Below are positions 34,257 to 46,199 of a stretch of 64,000 nt of DNA, in pieces (the stretch's first letter is position 1; each line of letters opens with the position of its first letter). Position numbers and translations under genes: made by a program. Under the pieces are notes generated by a model that made no database searches, was not told the origin of the DNA, and worked only from the letters and a program-made list of their open reading frames with translations. The stretch comes from Acidimicrobiia bacterium (lineage in GTDB: Bacteria > Actinomycetota > Acidimicrobiia > IMCC26256 > JAGNEX01): contig JACJWE010000001.1 in assembly GCA_020637365.1 (NCBI GenBank), positions 960,001 to 1,024,000 on the forward strand, read 5' to 3'.

Positions 34257-37169
34257 CTACGCCGATGAATCCGCCAGCAACGGCGCCAGGAACTGTCCGG
34301 TGACCGACGCTGGATTAGCTGCCACATCCTCCGGAGTGCCCTCCGCTATGACGTGCCCGCCGCCGACACCGCCTTCTGGCCCCAGATCGATGATCCAATC
34401 TGAACAACGGACCACATCGAGGTTGTGTTCGATGACGATCACCGAGTTGCCAGCGTCGACCAAACGCTGCAGGACCAACAACAAGCGACGAACATCCTCA
34501 AAATGCAGCCCAGTTGTCGGTTCATCCAAGATGTACGCGGTCTTGCCGGTCGACCGCTTGGCCAGCTCGCTCGCCAACTTCACCCGCTGCGCCTCACCCC
34601 CCGACAACGTCGGAGCAGGCTGACCGAGCCTCACATAACCCAGGCCTACGTCAAAGAGGGTCTGCAAGTGCCGGGCAATCACCGGCTGGTTGGCGAAGAA
34701 CTCGAGTGCTTCCTCAACCGGCATGTTCAACACATCGGCGATGTTCTTGTCCTTGAACGTCACCTCAAGAGTGTCACGGTTATACCGTGCACCGCCGCAG
34801 ACCTCGCACGGCACATAGACATCTGGCAAGAAGTGCATCTCGATCCGGATTGTCCCGTCACCGCTGCACGCCTCGCACCGTCCGCCCTTGACGTTGAACG
34901 AGAACCGGCCCGGCTTGTAGCCGCGCGTCTTTGACTCCTGGGTCTGGGCGAACAGCGTGCGGATCTTGTCAAAGACGCCCGTATAGGTCGCTGGATTCGA
35001 GCGCGGCGTCCGGCCGATGGGGCTCTGGTCGATATTGATGACCTTGTCGAGATATTCGAGTCCATCGACCGACGTGTGACGTCCCGGCACCTCTCGAGAG
35101 CCGTAGATCTTTTTCATCAACGCTCGCAGCAAAATCTGATTGACCAGCGTCGACTTGCCTGAACCCGATACCCCGGTGACCGCTACCAGCACACCGAGCG
35201 GGAACTCCACATCGATATCGTCCAGATTGTGCTCACGCGCACCACGAACGACGAGCGATGCATCCGTGATTGGCCGTCGAACCGTTGGCGTCGGGATGTG
35301 TCGCTCCCCCGTCAGGTACGCCCCTGTGATGGACTCGGACGAGGCCATGAGGTCGGAAACCGACCCGGATACGACGACGTGACCACCGTGCTCACCCGCT
35401 CCCGGACCGATGTCGACGACGTGGTCCGCAACCCGGATCGTCTCTTCATCGTGTTCGACGACCATCACGGTGTTCCCGAGATCCCGCAGTCGAATCAAGG
35501 TGTCGATCAGCCGACGGTTGTCCCGTTGATGCAGCCCAATCGATGGCTCATCTAAGACGTAGAGCACCCCGACCAGGCCTGAGCCGATCTGAGACGCCAA
35601 ACGAATCCGCTGCGCCTCCCCGCCCGACAGCGTCGCCGACGAGCGATTCAAGGACAGATACTGCAGCCCAACATCGACCAAGAACTTCAGGCGCTCATTG
35701 ATTTCCTTCAAGATCGATGTCGCGATGATCATGTCGCGTTCGCCCAGCGCCAGGTTCGAAAGGATCGACGCGCACTCCCCGATCGGCGCATCACCGATTT
35801 GCTGGATTGAATAGCCTCCGACGGTCACCGCCAAGCTCACCGGATTGAGCCGCGCACCGTGACATGTCGTACACGGGATCAGGCGCATATATCCCTCGAC
35901 CTGGTCACGAATACGGTCCGAATCCGCGTCGGCATGACGTCGCTTGAGGTATCCGAGCACACCCTCAAAGTTCGCATCGAATGTCCGCTTGCGTCCCCGC
36001 CGGTTGGTGTATTGCACCTCGATCTTGTCCTCGAGTCCGTACAGGACGATCTCGCGTGCCTTGTTGGGCAATTCCTCCCAGGGGACCTCCGTGGAAAAGT
36101 CGTTGTTCTCAGCGACCGCCCGCAAGACGAGTTGGTAATACTTCCCCCGAAAACCGGACCATGGAGCGATCGCTCCTTCCTCTAAGGTTCGCGCGGGATC
36201 CGGGATGACGAGTTCTGGGTCGACTTCGAAAGTCGTTCCTAACCCGTCGCACGTCGAACACGCACCGTAGGGCGAGTTGAACGAAAAGTTCCGGGGTGCC
36301 AACTCGCCAAAGGAACGCTGACAATACGTGCACGCCAGGTGTTCGGAGAACGTCAACATCTCCTCGACGCCCCCGGGTGAAGCCTGCGAACCGTCGCCCT
36401 CGGTCCTGTGCGTCGCAGTGCCGTCCGATCCGCTTTGGGATCCGCCGCCCACAATCTGAACATGGGCAATACCGTCCGCCAAACGAAGAGCAGTCTCCAA
36501 CGAGTCGGTCAAACGCCGTTCGATACCTTCACGGCGCACCAGCCGATCGACCACGACTTCGATGTCGTGGCTTTCATAGCGAGCTAATCCAGGCACCTCA
36601 TCGACCTGAAACACATCGCCGTCGACCCGCACCCTCGTGTATCCCTGCGACGCCAGGTCTGCAAACAATTGTTGATAGGTGCCCTTCCGGCCCTGGACGA
36701 CGGGCGCCAGCACCTGAAATCGGGTGCCTTGTTCCAACTGCAAAATGTGATCGACGATTTCTTGCGGAGTTTGCTGGGTGATGGGTCGCCCGCACGTGGG
36801 GCAGTGCGGCTTGCCAATACGAGCAAACAGCAACCGCAGGTAGTCAGACACCTCGGTGATGGTTCCCACCGTTGACCGGGGCGAATTGGGTGCAGATTTC
36901 TGATCGATCGAGATCGCTGGAGACAAGCCCTCGAGGAAATCGACGTCTGGCTTGTCCATCTGGCCGAGAAACTGTCGGGCGTAGGCCGACAAGCTCTCGA
37001 CGTAGCGTCGCTGCCCCTCGGCGTAGATCGTGTCGAACGCCAACGACGACTTGCCCGATCCGGACAGACCGGTGAAGACGATCAGTCGATCGCGGGGCAG
37101 GTCAAGGTCAACATTCTTGAGATTGTGTTCGCGGGCGCCGCGCACCACTATGGAATCAGCCGTGGTCAC
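34257..37169 (-). CDS. uvrA: UvrABC system protein A (damage-recognition ATPase)
   Basis: 970 residues, complete. Two ABC ATPase modules: Walker A GLSGSGKSSLAF near residue 35 and GVSGSGKSTLVN near 665; signatures LSGGEAQRIRLA and LSGGEAQRVKLA. Zinc-binding Cys pairs are CPTCGRP, CTYCQRSF with CSTCDGLG, and CEACSGDG with CEVCGGARYN. It loads UvrB on damaged DNA in nucleotide excision repair. A Gly/Ser-rich insert of about 30 residues (VGGGSQSGSDGTATHR) sits before the second zinc module. GTG start; divergent from the DJ-1-like gene. In contrast to uvrB in this window, the frame is unbroken over 2.9 kb. Confidence 0.97.
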   Translation of the reverse strand: MTTADSIVVRGAREHNLKNVDLDLPRDRLIVFTGLSGSGKSSLAFDTIYAEGQRRYVESLSAYARQFLGQMDKPDVDFLEGLSPAISIDQKSAPNSPRSTVGTITEVSDYLRLLFARIGKPHCPTCGRPITQQTPQEIVDHILQLEQGTRFQVLAPVVQGRKGTYQQLFADLASQGYTRVRVDGDVFQVDEVPGLARYESHDIEVVVDRLVRREGIERRLTDSLETALRLADGIAHVQIVGGGSQSGSDGTATHRTEGDGSQASPGGVEEMLTFSEHLACTYCQRSFGELAPRNFSFNSPYGACSTCDGLGTTFEVDPELVIPDPARTLEEGAIAPWSGFRGKYYQLVLRAVAENNDFSTEVPWEELPNKAREIVLYGLEDKIEVQYTNRRGRKRTFDANFEGVLGYLKRRHADADSDRIRDQVEGYMRLIPCTTCHGARLNPVSLAVTVGGYSIQQIGDAPIGECASILSNLALGERDMIIATSILKEINERLKFLVDVGLQYLSLNRSSATLSGGEAQRIRLASQIGSGLVGVLYVLDEPSIGLHQRDNRRLIDTLIRLRDLGNTVMVVEHDEETIRVADHVVDIGPGAGEHGGHVVVSGSVSDLMASSESITGAYLTGERHIPTPTVRRPITDASLVVRGAREHNLDDIDVEFPLGVLVAVTGVSGSGKSTLVNQILLRALMKKIYGSREVPGRHTSVDGLEYLDKVINIDQSPIGRTPRSNPATYTGVFDKIRTLFAQTQESKTRGYKPGRFSFNVKGGRCEACSGDGTIRIEMHFLPDVYVPCEVCGGARYNRDTLEVTFKDKNIADVLNMPVEEALEFFANQPVIARHLQTLFDVGLGYVRLGQPAPTLSGGEAQRVKLASELAKRSTGKTAYILDEPTTGLHFEDVRRLLLVLQRLVDAGNSVIVIEHNLDVVRCSDWIIDLGPEGGVGGGHVIAEGTPEDVAANPASVTGQFLAPLLADSSA

Positions 37170-37314
37170 TAGTACCGTCCTCTGTTTGCGGCCACACCGC
37201 TACGTCAATGGGGTGGTTGCCAACATCATCATTCTGTGAGGCGCTTGCCAAGCGCTCACGTCAAAGCCATCATTCGTCCCATCGAGACCGATTGCCCAGC
37301 CTGGCGGGTCAACC

Positions 37315-37971
37315 ATGAGCGACCACATCCGAATCGGAGTCCTCGCCTACGCGGGCGCCGACGAATTCGACCTGATTGTCCCATACGACACCCTCTCCAT
37401 CTGGGCCCAGAGATGGCCCCGGGACCAGGTGACGGTCGCTGCAATTTCACGTGAGAGCCGCCCGCAGCGTTTGGCGAAGGGCATTCGGATCATCCCCGAG
37501 GCCACATGGGCTGGCTTCGGACGTCTCGACGCACTGGTAATCCCCGGTGGCCCTGGCCTTATTCCCCTCATGAATGATCAGATCACACGCGGCTGGCTGC
37601 AACGGTTGGCGGAGACCAAGTGCGTGTTTGCCGCGATGTGTACGGGTGTGTTGTTGCTGGGCAACGCTGGCGTTATCGAAGACGAGCATGTGAGCGTGCA
37701 CAGCGAAGCGGCGGAGTTGTTGTCCGCCATGGCGCCGAAAGCGCAGCACGCGTCGACGGCTGTTGCCCGTCACGGGCGCCTGATTACCTCGTCGAGTGCG
37801 CATGGAACCCTCGACGCGGCGATCGAACTGGTGCGGACCCTGAAAGGCGCGTCGCGCGCCGAGGAGGTCGCCAGCTTGGTCGGTCATCCAACGCCGCAGG
37901 TCGTAGATCAGTCACATCTCGGCGAGGAAGACGACAGCAACGTGACGACGCTCCGGGCCGACGCCAGCTGA
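37315..37971 (+). CDS. DJ-1/PfpI family protein (class I glutamine amidotransferase-like)
   Basis: 218 residues. DJ-1/PfpI fold with the nucleophile-elbow Cys in FAAMCTGVLLL, the acidic residue near the start in AYAGADEFDLIVPYDTL, and the His-containing segment SSSAHGTLDAAIELV. Members act as chaperones, glyoxalases, isonitrile hydratases or regulators; the AADEFD-type start resembles the isonitrile hydratase/AraC-N-like subgroup (tentative). Cytoplasmic, single gene, divergent from uvrA. The last 25 residues are polar and probably disordered. Confidence 0.82.
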   Translation: MSDHIRIGVLAYAGADEFDLIVPYDTLSIWAQRWPRDQVTVAAISRESRPQRLAKGIRIIPEATWAGFGRLDALVIPGGPGLIPLMNDQITRGWLQRLAETKCVFAAMCTGVLLLGNAGVIEDEHVSVHSEAAELLSAMAPKAQHASTAVARHGRLITSSSAHGTLDAAIELVRTLKGASRAEEVASLVGHPTPQVVDQSHLGEEDDSNVTTLRADAS

Positions 37972-38214
37972 GCTCCCTGGACGTCCGGTCACGAGCGCGA
38001 CGGCGTCGACGCCAAGACGCGACTCCAGATCGGTAACGCGATCACTACATGTGAAGCGCTGGCACCACCAGATATCCGATGCCTTTACCCACACGGCGAT
38101 CGTCAGCTCCTACAGTGGGCAATGAGCGAATAATCGCAGCTCAAGACTCAAGGATTGGTCAAGTAGCGCCGATCACAGTCCGTACGAAGTCGTCCGGCTG
38201 CGAAGGAAACTGCT

Positions 38215-41200
38215 GTGCTACACGCTCGACCATGGATTCGTCCGGTTGCGATCCTCGGGGTTTTGGTCCTCACGATTGCGGCCTTGTTCATCACCCAGAG
38301 CGGCGCATCTGCCTCCGAGGTCACACTCGACAAGGCCACCCTGACGCCGATGCCGGTCAATCCGGGTGATCCAATCAAGTTTCAGTTGACGTACCGCTGC
38401 ATTGCCATTGCGGACAACTGCGACAACGCCACGATCGTCGACCAGCTACCCGCCGAATTTTCCTGGAACGCTGGCGATGTCACGTGGGCCTATGACACCG
38501 GTTCTGGTCATATCCAAGACATCGCGTTTGACAGCGGTACCGGTCAAATCACCGTGCAATTCAACAATGCACCCCAGTTCGAAGGCGGCAGCTCGGGGAC
38601 GATCCTGGTGTACGCCACTTTCGACACCGGAGTCGCAGATGGCACGGTGGCGACCAACACCGCCACATTCGAAGCGGACAACGCTTCCCCCGTGACCGCC
38701 TCGTCCACGGCCACGGTCAGCTCGCCGACCGCGCCAGATATCTCGGTGAGTAAACTGGCTCAGAGCTTGTGGGCCAGCATCGGCGACGAAGCGTCGTGGA
38801 CCCTCGGCGTGAAGAACACCGGCGGCACCACCGTGGACTCCGTCGTCCTCGAAGATGTCATCGACCCGACTTTCCTCAACGTGACCCAGTTCGATCTCGG
38901 CACGACTGGCAGTACACCAGGTGCAGACATCGGCGTCCTGTTCCAATACGCCACGGTGAGCAACCCCACGTTGCAGTCGGCCGGACCATCAACTCTGTTA
39001 GACACCCAACAGACGATCTACACAGCAGATCTGGGCCTTGCCCCCGGCGACCAGATCACTCGCATTGTGCTGACCTATTACAACCTTCCCATCGGTTTCG
39101 AGCAGGTCGGCAGCGACGGCGAGCGACCGACCGTCTATGGCACCATCATCGACTTTCCGACGGGCGGACGTCTAGAGAACTGTGTGACCGGGACGGGTAC
39201 CGACGACGGAGTCGAGTTCGAGACGAGCTCACAGTGTTCTCCGATCTACGACCAGCCCGTCCAAGCTGCTCATCTGACCAAGAGCGTCGATCAAAGCATC
39301 GCAACCGCGGGCAGCGTGGTGACCTACACCTTGAAGGCGGGCACGATCGATGGTTCGGTGCCGATGGAGAACGCGATCGTGGTCGACCTGCTCCCGGTCG
39401 ACGTTGAGTATGCGGTTGGTTCCTGGGCATATGACGACCAGGGCTGGGGCGTTGCAGCACCGACTCTTGAAGTGATCGCCGATTACCACGGCACGGGTCA
39501 AACACTGTTGAAGTGGACCTTCACCGACCCTCTGCCTGCCGGTGAGGACGTCAAGATCACCTTTGACGCACTGCTGACCGACGCTATCGCCGTCGACCAG
39601 CCAGCTGAAAACTTGAGTGCGGTCTACAACACTGCTCCCGACGGGGTACGAAGCATCATTCTGGGCCGTGGATGCGAAAGCCCGCGCTATGACAGCAGTG
39701 CTGACCTCGACGACAACGGCCAGGTGGGTGATCGAGTTAACCAAACGGGGCAGGCTCTGTGTACCGCCGCGGCCACCATCACGCCGGTAGCTGCAGATCC
39801 AGCGGCGCTCTCATCGGTCAAATGGGTCAAGGGACAGCTCGACACCGACTTCAGCCGGTATCCCGACGTTGGCGAGACGGTCGCCGGTGGGTATTTCGAC
39901 TATGAACTCCGTGTCGACAACGTCGGAACCGACGCCGTGGAGAACCTGGTCTACATCGACATACTCCCCTTTGTTGGTGACGTCGGGGTCCTAGACACCC
40001 AGCTGCGCGACACGGAATGGAAGCCGTCGCTCATCTCTGGGGTGGAAGCGGTCGATCCGGTCACGGGTCTCGTCGACCCAAACGTGACGGTCTACTACTC
40101 GACGGTCAGCGACATCTGCCGTAGCGAACTCGGCTATGACCCCGCTGGCTGCAACGATCCGCAGTGGACGACGACCCTTCCTGCTCAGATCACCTCGGTG
40201 ACAGCGCTCAAATTTGACTTCGGGGCCACCGTGCTCTTGCCCGGCGAACAGCGCACGTTGACCTGGCGAATGCGAGCGCCGACCAACACTGCCGCTGGCG
40301 CCATTGCGTGGAACTCTTTTGCGTACTCAGCGGATACGGTCACCAACGGTACGAACCTGACCGCCGAACCATTGAAAGTCGGCATCCGGGTCAATGACCC
40401 CTCCCCCGGCATCTACGGCGACTACGTGTGGCTCGACGCCAACGCCGATGGATCCCAAGATGAAGGCGCCCAAGTTGGCGTCAACGACGTTCGAGTCGAC
40501 CTATATAGCCCCGGCCCGGACGGCGTTCCCGGAGGCGGTGACGATGTCCTGGTGGACTACACCTATACCTCTGACGACGCTGCAGGCAATGCTGGCTATT
40601 ACCTGTTCCCCAACTTGGACGTCGGGGACTACTTCGCGGTGTTCAGTCCGCCCGACGGATACAACGTGTCCCCGCCAATGTCGCTGGTGTCGACGACTCG
40701 ATGGACAGCGACGGCGTTCAGGGTGTCGGCGGATATACCGGGTATGTGACCGAGGTCACCAACCTCGGCATCGGCGAGGATGACCGGACGTGGGACCTGG
40801 GCCTCTACACCGGTACGCCGCCGACCACGACGACGACTGTTGCGCAGACGACCACCACCACGATGGCGCCGACGACCACCACCACGGTGGCTCCGACGAC
40901 CACAACCGTTGCTGGCGGCACGACCACGACGACAACGGTGGTCGCGGGGCCGACGACGACCACTACGGCTGCGCCGACGACGACAACTGTTGCTGGTGGT
41001 ACGACGACGACCACGGCCTTGCCGACGACGACGACCGTTGCTGGTGGTACGACGACGACCACGGCTTTACCGACGACTACGACTGCTGTTGGGGCGACGA
41101 CGACGTCGGTTGTTGGTGGTACGACCACGACTGTCGCGCCGACGACGACGTCGGTTGTTGGTGGTACGACCACGACTGTTGCGCCGACGTCGACGACGTC

Positions 41201-44200
41201 AGGTGTGCCTGTGTATGACTTGGCGTTGGTGAAGTTGGCGCCGTCTGGTGGTCCGTTTGTTGTTGGTGATGGGGTTCCGTTCACGGTGTGGGTGAAGAAC
41301 CAGGGTGATGTGACGGCGAATGAGTTCACGCTTCGTGATTTTGTGCCTGCGGGTATGTCGTTGGCGGTGACGGATCCTGTGCAGGATTGGGTTGAGGTGT
41401 CGCCGGGTGTTGTTGAGTTGACTGATTCTGTTGCGTTGGCGTCTGGTGAGTCTCGGTCATACGAGATTGTGTTGACGTTGGATGATGATGCGTTAGGTAC
41501 GTATGTCAATGGTGCTGAGGTTGCTATTGATGATGGGGATGATGTCGATTCGCAGCCTGGTGATTTTGAAGTGGATCCGATTGTTGATTGGACTGATGTT
41601 GCTGGGTTGGATGTTGATGATCCGGCTGATGAGGACGACTCTGATATCGCGATCTTGGTGTTGAACCAACCGTCGCCAACCACGACTACGACCGCTGTCG
41701 GTGTCACCTCTACAACCATCGCCAGCGCGACGAGCACGACCACGGCAGCGCCAACGACAACGACCGTTGCTGGTGATACGACGACGACCACGGCCTTGCC
41801 GACGACGACGACGACAACGGTTGTCGGTGGTACGACGACGACCACGGCTTTACCGACGACTACGACTGCTGTTGGGGCGACGACGACGTCGGTTGTTGGT
41901 GGTACGACCACGACTGTCGCGCCGACGACGACGTCGGTTGTTGGTGGTACGACCACGACTGTTGCGCCGACGTCGACGACGTCGGGTGTGCCTGTGTATG
42001 ACTTGGCGTTGGTGAAGTTGGCGCCGTCTGGTGGTCCGTTTGTTGTTGGTGATGGGGTTCCGTTCACGGTGTGGGTGAAGAACCAGGGTGATGTGACGGC
42101 GAATGAGTTCACGCTTCGTGATTTTGTGCCTGCGGGTATGTCGTTGGCGGTGACGGATCCTGTGCAGGATTGGGTTGAGGTGTCGCCGGGTGTTGTTGAG
42201 TTGACTGATTCTGTTGCGTTGGCGTCTGGTGAGTCTCGGTCATACGAGATTGTGTTGACGTTGGATGATGATGCGTTAGGTACGTATGTCAATGGTGCTG
42301 AGGTTGCTATTGATGATGGGGATGATGTCGATTCGCAGCCTGGTGATTTTGAAGTGGATCCGATTGTTGATTGGACTGATGTTGCTGGGTTGGATGTTGA
42401 TGATCCGGCTGATGAGGACGACTCTGATATCGCGATCTTGGTGTTGAACCAACCGTCGCCAACCACCACGACGACTGCTCTCGGTGCAACGACCACGACT
42501 GCAGCGGCGGCACGACAACGACATCAGAACCGATTCCGTCCACCACGACCAGCACCGTTCCGGGGCGACGACCACGACCGTTCCGGGCGCGACGACCACC
42601 ACGGCGGCCCCGACCACGTCGACCTCAGAGCCGATTCCGTCGACGACCACGAGCACCGTTGCTCAAGGGAGCACCACAACACAGCCCGGTGCAACGACGA
42701 CAACCGTTGCTGGAGTGACTACGACAACTGGCGTAAACCCGGAAACGACCACGACGGCGGTTCCGACGAGTACAACAACCGCAGTCCCGGTCTATGACTT
42801 GGCGTTGGTCAAGCTCTCCCCGACCGACGGTCCGTTCGTCGAGGGCGATGTGGTGAGCTACACGATTTTGGTCAAGAACCAGGGTGACATCACCGCGAAC
42901 GAATTCACTCTCCGTGACGACCTCCCCGTCGGCATGTCGCTCGTGGCGACCCAACCGGTTCAGGCGTGGGTGGAGGTCTCCCCGGGAGTCCTCGAGCTCG
43001 TCGATACGACTCCGCTGGACGCAGGCGATGTCCGGTCCTATGACGTCGTCGTGAGCTTGGACGACGCGACATTGGGTTCTTATGTCAATGGGGCCGAGAT
43101 CGCCGCTGACGACGGAGACGACATCGACTCACAGCCTGGAGATATCGATGATGACCCGGTGATCGAGCGAACGGATCCGTCCGATATCGATACCGATCTA
43201 CCTGGTGACGAGGACGATTCCGATATTGCGGTGATCTCGGTGACGCCGCCGTCGGTGACCTCCACGACGCAACCCATCGTGACGTCCACAACCGAGGCGG
43301 GTGCAACCACAACCACGGCTGTACCGACGACCAGCACAACGTCGAACCCCGCAACCACGACCACCACGGAACCGGATGTGACGACCACGACGACGTCACC
43401 TGCTGTGACGACCACGACGCTGCAGCCGACCGTTGAACCGGGGTCCATTGGCGACACCGTGTTCAACGACGTCGATGGCGACGGCCTTCAAGATCAGGAC
43501 GAGGCGGGGGTTCCCGGTATCACGGTCGTCCTCGAACAGATCGTGGACGGACAGCGCGTCGAGATGGCGACGACCGTCACAGACGAATACGGTCGATACG
43601 TCTTTGATTCACTGGCACCCGGCGAGTACTGCCTCAAGTTCTATGTTCCATCGGGTATGTCGCCGTCTCCCGCCGATCAAGGTGGCGATGACGTGGTCGA
43701 CAGCGATGGTGTCGCCGACGGGACCGTGACCATCGACGGAGTCACCTACACCGTCGTCAAGACGGGTTTGACCGAAATCGTCGCTGGCGAAAACGACACC
43801 ACCTGGGACCAAGGCTTGGTCACCGACAAGAACATCGTCGGCGACAAGGTCTGGTCCGACCTTGATGGAGATGGCTATCAGGATGCGAACGAGCCCGGAG
43901 TCCCTGGGGTGACGGTCGTGTTGGAGAAGGTCGTCGATGGCGAACGTCTTGAGGTCGCCACCACGACGACCGATGCAAACGGCAACTACCTCTTTGACGA
44001 TGTGGACGACGGTGAGTACTGCATCAAGTTCCTCATCGACAGCGAGTTTTCGTTGGCGCCAGCCGATGCTGGGTCGGATGACACCGCGGATTCTGACGGC
44101 GCTGCTGAGGGCACGGTGACGGTCGACGGTGTCACCTACACCGTTGCGAAGACCGAGCTCTTTGCTCTCGCTGGCGGGCAGATCGATCTGACCCTGGATC

Positions 44201-45924
44201 AGGGGATCGTCCCACCCGCCAAACCGGCATCGCTCGGTGATCTGGTATGGAATGACGCTGACCAGGATGGTATTCAGGACGACGGCGAGGACGGTATCGC
44301 CGGTATCACCGTGAACCTCTACCAAACGGTCGACGGCACACCCGTCAAACTCGCATCCAGCGTCACCGATGAGAACGGCATGTACAGCTTCGGTGACCTG
44401 CCAGCAGGCGACTACTGGGTCGAGTTCTTGGTGCCAACCTTCTACAACGTTGCGCCTGCCGATCAGGGTTCCGACGATGCGATGGATAGCGACGGCATCG
44501 CTGGTGATGAGACCGTCGTCGACGGCATGACCCTGGTAATGGTCAAGACGCCGATCGTGACCCTGCACCCCGGAGACCAGGACCTGAGCCTGGACTTGGG
44601 CTTGTCGACCGACACCGCCTCGCTCGGTGACTACGTCTGGGTCGACAGCAACGACAACGGCATCCAAGACGCCGGTGAGTCCGGTATTGCCGGTATCGAA
44701 GTGAGACTGCTCAAGGTCGATGAAGACGGCGAGCGGACACTTGCGGCAACCATGACCACCGACGACAAGGGCTTGTATCTGTTCGACGGCTTGGAAGCTG
44801 GCAATTACGTCGTGCAGTTCGTAGTGCCTGGCGGGTACCAGCCGTCTTCCGCCGATTCGGGCAGCGACGACAGTATCGATTCTGACGGGATCGTCGAGTC
44901 GACTATCGATCAGGACGGTGTGACCTACAGCGTCCTGGCGTCGCCCGTGATCGTGTTGGAAGTGGGCGAACAGGACATCACCATCGATCAGGGTGTCGTG
45001 CCAACCGTGGATGACGTTGCCGATTTGGCGTTGACAAAGACGGCTGGCCCGGTCGCTGACGGATCGATGGATTGGACGTTCAAGGTCATCAACAATGGTC
45101 CCGCTGTCGCAAAGGCTCCGATCGTGGTGACCGACCAACTCCCGGTCGCTTTGACCTACACCTCCGCAGAGGTACCACAAGGTTGGGCATGTTCGGCCGA
45201 GGATCAGATCGTCAAATGCGTTTCCGACGACGACCTTGCGGTCGGCGAGACCATCACGTTCGCTGTCACCACCGAAGTGGATGCTCCCGCTGGATCTCGC
45301 ATCGTGAATAGTGCCGCGGTCGCCGGTGCCAACGCCGAGAAGTCGATGGACAACAACGCATCGTCGGCAGCAACCGAGATTCCTGAGTCCGGTAAGGAGA
45401 CAAACGAGACGGCTGAGCCCGCGACCGATCTGACCATCGCAAAATCGGCATCGGCCGCAGCGCAGGCTGGCGTTGCGAACTGGGAGATCGTTGTAACGAA
45501 CGTTTCGGACGTCGCAGCTGATGCCGTACAGGTGAAGGACCAGCTGCCGTCGACGCTGACGTACTCCTCGGTCGAGGGTGACGGGTGGACGTGTAGCCCC
45601 GATGGTCAGACGGTGTTGTGTGACTTTGATCAACAGCTACAGCCCGGGGACAGCGCGACGTTGGTGATGGGTACCGCCGTGGATGCACCCGCTGGGACCA
45701 TCATCACCAACACCGCCATCGTCTCGACGGAAACGTTGGAACGAGACCTGTCGAACAACCAGGACGATGCCCAAATCAGCACCTCATCGGCCGCGGCAAA
45801 CAACAATCCGGTCGCATTTACTGGGGCCAACAGCATGCGACTAGCGATGGCGGCGCTGCTGTTGACTCTTGGCGGTGTGCTGTTCGTCATGGCTCGACGC
45901 CGCATCACACCGACGAACCGGTAG
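38215..45924 (+). CDS. Giant cell-surface protein 1 (DUF11, SdrD/Cna-B-like repeats, Thr-rich linkers), three apparent frameshifts
   Basis: About 2,570 residues if repaired. Order: GTG start with AAGGAAA upstream; Sec signal peptide (VAILGVLVLTIAALFITQSG); N-terminal DUF11-type domains (TPMPVNPGDPIKF); an SdrD_B-like domain (GDYVWLDANADGSQDEG); Thr-rich linker; two almost identical DUF11 domains separated by Thr-rich linkers; a third DUF11; four SdrD_B/Cna-B-like domains (SIGDTVFNDVDGDG, GDKVWSDLDGDGYQD, LGDLVWNDADQDGIQD, LGDYVWVDSNDNGIQD); two DUF11 domains; a sorting-like tail NPVAFTGAN with helix and RRR. Frames break at about 40675 (missing A), 42505 and 42562 (one base each); each repair restores homology to protein 2. 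Probably a wall- or membrane-attached adhesin or sheath protein. Confidence 0.82.
41044..41688 (+). repeat. Internal duplication, surface protein 1, copy A
   Basis: 645 bp (Thr-rich linker plus DUF11 domain) repeated at 41827-42471 with an offset of 783 bp (261 codons). The only difference I see is TCAGGTGTG against TCGGGTGTG in the linker. Codon choice here favours T and G at third positions (GTT, GGT, GCG, GTG), unlike the C-rich flanks. Confidence 0.9.
41827..42471 (+). repeat. Internal duplication, surface protein 1, copy B
   Basis: Second copy of the 645-bp unit; the same reading frame is preserved because the offset is a multiple of three. Confidence 0.9.
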
Positions 45925-46003
45925 CGGTGAGCATGATTGCGTGAGCCGCGTGAGCCGTGCTGGGCGCCGTAGGCCAAAGCGCGAATGACTGGTACCAAAC
46001 GAA

Positions 46004-46040
46004 CGAGGGTTGGAGTCCAAGGGGCTCCAACCCTCGTTTC
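46004..46040 (+). terminator. Intrinsic terminator after surface protein 1
   Basis: CGAGGGTTGGAG, loop TCCAAGGGG, CTCCAACCCTCG: a perfect 12-bp stem followed by TTTCGTT. It separates the two giant genes into independent transcription units. Confidence 0.85.
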
Positions 46041-46199
46041 GTTGTGCGATGTGCAGGCGTTGCCCTGCAAGAAGCTCCGCGGTGCGTTTCAGCGCATCGG
46101 GCTGATCATCAAGAATCCTGATGGCGAGTTTCCTCAAGGAGGGGTCTGCATCGGCCGATGACACACGGTAGCGAATATTCCGTGTGAAGGGAAACCCCT

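Noticed and set aside
40805..42496. 563-codon minus-strand open frame (Val-rich repeats)
   Set aside because: It is antisense to the Thr-rich linkers and DUF11 repeats of surface protein 1: ACG/ACC codons read backwards as GT-rich Val codons. No start signal or family features.
43609..45633. 674-codon minus-strand open frame
   Set aside because: Antisense to the SdrD-like and DUF11 domains of surface protein 1, which have clear family sequence. The antisense product is compositionally odd, with no motif.
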